This document shows positions 4,441 through 7,030 of a stretch of DNA of 7,030 nucleotides, piece after piece. This DNA is from Deltaproteobacteria bacterium (lineage in GTDB: Bacteria; Desulfobacterota; Binatia; DP-6). The stretch is from assembly GCA_005879205.1 (NCBI GenBank), contig VBLD01000215.1, positions 3,208-10,237 on the forward strand, given 5' to 3'. How positions within the stretch are numbered: position 1 is the first letter of the stretch; every line of letters starts with the position of its first letter. Under the pieces are notes generated by a model, which worked only from the letters and a program-made list of their open reading frames with translations, did not search any database and had not been told where the DNA came from. The position numbers and the translations under genes are program-made.

Positions 4441-7030
4441 TTAGAGCTGCGCGGCGCGCGTGGGGCGGGGTGGCGAGGGCGAGCTCGCGTCTCTGTCCGC
4501 ATGAATGGCGGTTTCGGGACCTGGTCGGGAGCCGTAAGCGCCGAGCTGTCGCAGGCGTGAGGTCAAGGCGGTGGCCCACGACGGGCGCCAGGCGCGGAGA
4601 TCGTCGAACAGCGAGTAGGCGACCGGCGTGATGAGGAGCGTGATCAGGAGGGAGAGCGCCTGCCCGCCGACGATGACGCGCGCGATCGAACCGCGTGATC
4701 CCGAGCCCGGTCCCTGACCGAGGGCGATCGGCAGCATGCCGAAGATCAGCATGACGGTGGTCATGAGGATCGGCCTCAGGCGCACGCGATTGGCCTCGCG
4801 GATGGCCTGGTCGCGCGGCACGCCGCGCGCGCGCAGCGTGTTCGTGTAGTCGATCTGCAGGATGCCGTTCTTCTTGACGATGCCGAAGAGCATGAAGAGC
4901 CCGAGCATGCTGTAGACGTTGAGCGCCTCGCCGAGGCACACCAGCGAGAGCAACGCGTAGGGCACCGTCAGCGGCAGCGCCAGCATGATGGTGACCGGAT
5001 GGATGAAGCTCTCGAACTGCGCCGCCAGCACCATGTACATGAAGACGATGCTCAGGCCGAAGGCGAGCAGGAAGTTCAGGTTGCTCTCGGCGAGCGCCTT
5101 GGCGCGACCCGTCCACTGGACGTCGTAGAGGGGCGGCATGTCGAGCGACGCGGCGACGCGGTTGATGTGTGCGGCGGCCGTGGCGAGCGGCAGCTCGGGC
5201 AGCAGGTTGGCGACGATCGTGACCGTGCGCTGCCGGTTGACGCGGTCGATCTCGGCGGGCCCGAGGTCCTCGCGCAGGCGGACGAGATTCCCGAGCCGGA
5301 CCAGCGCGCCACTGCGCGCGCGCACGGACAGGTCGCCGACGTCCTCGGGCGTGCGCCGCCGGCCCGCCTCGGCCCGGAGCCAGATGTCGTACTGCTCGTC
5401 GGCCTCCTTGTACTTCGAGACGGGCTGGCCGGCGACGTAGGTCTGCACGGTGGCGGCGATGTCCTGCACGCTGACGCCCTGGTCTGATGCCTTCTCGCGG
5501 TCGATCAGGAGTCTCAGCTCGGGGGTGCGCACGGCGAGCGTCGTGTCGACGTCGACCAGGCCCGGAAGCTCCCGCATGCCGGTCATCAGCCGGTCGGCAT
5601 ACGCCTGGAGGCGGTCGAGGTCGGGGCCGCGGAGGTTGAACTCGACGTCCGAGAGCCGCTGCCCGCCCGTGGAGAACGGGTTGACGCCCTGGACGGCGGT
5701 GCGCAGGTCCGGATACTCGGCGAGCAGCCGGCGCGCGTCGGCCATGACGTCGAACTGCGAGAAGCGCCGCGCGCGGAGGTCGACCATCCGCGCGTAGATC
5801 GACCCGCTGGTGACGTCGCCCTCGCCCGGCTTGACGCGCCCGGACTGGTCGCCGATCGTCGCCAGCACGTCGGTGACGCCGCGGAGGCGTCGCACGCGCT
5901 GCTCGATCTCCGCAAAGAGCCGCGACGTCTCGGCCAGCGTGAAGCCGCCGGGCGTGCGGATCGAGATCTCGAACTCGCTCTGGTCGTCCTGGGGCAGGAA
6001 CGTCTTCCCGACGGCGCGGAAGAGTGGCCCGGTGGCGAGCACGGTGGCGACCGCGACCAGCACGATCGCCCAGCGGTGACCGAGCGACCACGCGAGCACG
6101 CGGCCGTAGGCGCGCTCGGCCAGGCGATAGAGCCGACCGCCCTCGGACGCGTGGCCGCCGCGGCGCCGCAGCACCCGGGCGCTCAGCGAGGGCGTCAGCG
6201 TGAAGGAGACGAGGAGGGAGACCATGATCGCCACTGCGACCGTCAGCCCGAAGCTGTGGAAGAAGCGCCCCACCCGGCCCGCCATGAACGCGACCGGCAG
6301 GAAGATGATGACCAGCGACAGCGTCGTCGCCATGACGGCGAGCGCGATCTCCGCGGTTCCGTCAGAGGCCGCCTGCCGCGGCGGCGTTCCCTCCTCCTCC
6401 ACGTGACGGAAGATGTTCTCGAGCACGACCACCGCGTCGTCGATCACGATGCCGACGGCGAGCACCAGGGCGAGCATCGTGACGTTGTTCAGCGTGAAGC
6501 CCATGTAGCGCATGAAGGTGAAGGTGGAGATGACCGAGGTGGGGATGGCGATGCCGGCGACCACGGTGCTCCGCCAGTCGCGCATGAAGAGGAGGACCGT
6601 GAACGCGACCAGGATCGCCCCGAGCCACATGTGCACGCGCACGGTATCGATCGAGGCCTTGATGAACAGCGACTGGTCGCGGACCACCCGCATGTCGATG
6701 TCCGCCGGCAGAACCGTCCGCAGCCGGTCGAGCTCCGCATGCACGCGGTCGATCACCTCCACGGTGTTGGTGCCCGACTGCTTGCGAACGACGAGCTGGA
6801 CAGCGTTCTCGCCGTTCAACCGGGAGAGCGTGCGCGGCTCCACGATGCCGTCCTCGGCCGAGCCGATGTCCCGCACGCGCAGCGGGCGCTCGCCGCCGCG
6901 CGCCACGATGAGGTCGCCGAAGTCGGCGGCGCGCTCGACGCGGCCCATGGTGCGGACCACGAGCTCGCGGCGCGTCTGATCGAGGCGGCCGCCGGGCAGC
7001 TCGAGGTTCTGGCGCTGGATCGCGTCCCGC
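4441..7030 (-). CDS. RND efflux transporter, AcrB/HAE1-like inner-membrane subunit (N-terminus outside window)
   Basis: The frame is open to the right edge, so the GTG at 6958-6960 is internal; 862 residues are visible and roughly 200 are missing compared with the usual 1040 or so. The visible part begins in the porter domain (IQRQNLELPGGRLDQ). Transmembrane segments TM2-TM6 follow, with the proton-relay pair Asp-Asp in GIVIDDAVVVLENI (bases 6436-6441, equivalent to AcrB D407/D408). After TM7 comes the second periplasmic half (KTFLPQDDQSEFEI onward), then TM8-TM12. TM10 carries GIVKKNGILQIDYTN, whose second Lys (4870-4872) aligns with AcrB K940. These residues point to a working proton-driven drug or solute/H+ antiporter that pairs with a periplasmic adaptor and outer-membrane channel. 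The adaptor gene would be expected upstream, beyond the window. After TM12 there is a hydrophilic tail of about 50 residues rich in Pro, Ser and Arg, probably cytoplasmic. The heavy-metal subtype is unlikely because TM4 has the DD pair of drug-type pumps. The substrate cannot be told. Confidence 0.96.
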   Translation of the reverse strand, partial: RDAIQRQNLELPGGRLDQTRRELVVRTMGRVERAADFGDLIVARGGERPLRVRDIGSAEDGIVEPRTLSRLNGENAVQLVVRKQSGTNTVEVIDRVHAELDRLRTVLPADIDMRVVRDQSLFIKASIDTVRVHMWLGAILVAFTVLLFMRDWRSTVVAGIAIPTSVISTFTFMRYMGFTLNNVTMLALVLAVGIVIDDAVVVLENIFRHVEEEGTPPRQAASDGTAEIALAVMATTLSLVIIFLPVAFMAGRVGRFFHSFGLTVAVAIMVSLLVSFTLTPSLSARVLRRRGGHASEGGRLYRLAERAYGRVLAWSLGHRWAIVLVAVATVLATGPLFRAVGKTFLPQDDQSEFEISIRTPGGFTLAETSRLFAEIEQRVRRLRGVTDVLATIGDQSGRVKPGEGDVTSGSIYARMVDLRARRFSQFDVMADARRLLAEYPDLRTAVQGVNPFSTGGQRLSDVEFNLRGPDLDRLQAYADRLMTGMRELPGLVDVDTTLAVRTPELRLLIDREKASDQGVSVQDIAATVQTYVAGQPVSKYKEADEQYDIWLRAEAGRRRTPEDVGDLSVRARSGALVRLGNLVRLREDLGPAEIDRVNRQRTVTIVANLLPELPLATAAAHINRVAASLDMPPLYDVQWTGRAKALAESNLNFLLAFGLSIVFMYMVLAAQFESFIHPVTIMLALPLTVPYALLSLVCLGEALNVYSMLGLFMLFGIVKKNGILQIDYTNTLRARGVPRDQAIREANRVRLRPILMTTVMLIFGMLPIALGQGPGSGSRGSIARVIVGGQALSLLITLLITPVAYSLFDDLRAWRPSWATALTSRLRQLGAYGSRPGPETAIHADRDASSPSPPRPTRAAQL

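Noticed and set aside
4003..4560. A plus-strand frame spanning the end of algH, the gap and the end of the RND gene
   Set aside because: Most of it is an algH shadow; the remainder has no start signal or motif, and its codon pattern does not suggest coding.
3788..6091. A 767-codon minus-strand open frame across the RND gene and antisense to algH
   Set aside because: It overlaps the RND gene in another frame and has Arg/Pro/His-rich shadow composition, while the RND frame is unmistakable by motif.
6430..6445. Possible heavy-metal (CusA-type) RND pump
   Set aside because: The Asp-Asp pair in TM4 and the KKN motif in TM10 match HAE1/AcrB-type drug pumps.
1..7030. Mobile element, CRISPR array, tRNA/rRNA or defence system
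   Set aside because: No terminal inverted repeats, transposase motifs, regularly spaced repeats, tRNA-like arms or defence-type domains were seen on either strand. All the space is taken by housekeeping or transport genes.

Overview
This is a GC-rich window, above 70% G+C by eye. It is densely packed with ordinary chromosomal genes and shows no sign of phage, plasmid, transposon or CRISPR content. TamB and an RND inner-membrane pump mean the host is a diderm (Gram-negative-type) bacterium. The base composition and gene style would suit a high-GC environmental lineage such as a Myxococcota, Desulfobacterota or Binatota relative, but the window cannot fix the taxonomy and this is only an impression.

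Layout, left to right. (1) Positions 1-1752, plus strand: the C-terminal part of a TamB-family envelope protein, cut by the left edge. (2) Positions 1746-2498, minus strand: 6-phosphogluconolactonase, meeting tamB tail to tail with a 7-base overlap. (3) Positions 2574-4363, plus strand: three genes in tandem, namely thiD (HMP/HMP-P kinase, thiamine synthesis), a small RRM-type RNA-binding protein, and a YqgE/AlgH-family protein. They are separated by gaps of 60 and 65 bases, and each is preceded by a promoter-like sequence placed so close to the start codon that the messages could be leaderless. (4) Positions 4441-7030, minus strand: an RND (AcrB/HAE1-like) efflux transporter, converging with algH and cut by the right edge before its N-terminus.

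The genes do not form one pathway. Two act in the envelope (TamB in outer-membrane lipid/protein traffic, RND in drug or solute export). Two are central metabolic enzymes (oxidative pentose phosphate pathway, thiamine). One binds RNA and one belongs to a poorly understood conserved family. No intergenic gap exceeds 80 bases, and all real genes are intact in frame apart from the two cut by the window edges.

I found no convincing undescribed system. The points most worth a second look are the phosphate-loop region of the lactonase, where the family's usual Thr/Ser-Pro is replaced by a Gly-Arg-Gly repeat encoded by a perfect 9-base tandem repeat, and the recurring start-proximal promoter architecture of the three tandem plus-strand genes.
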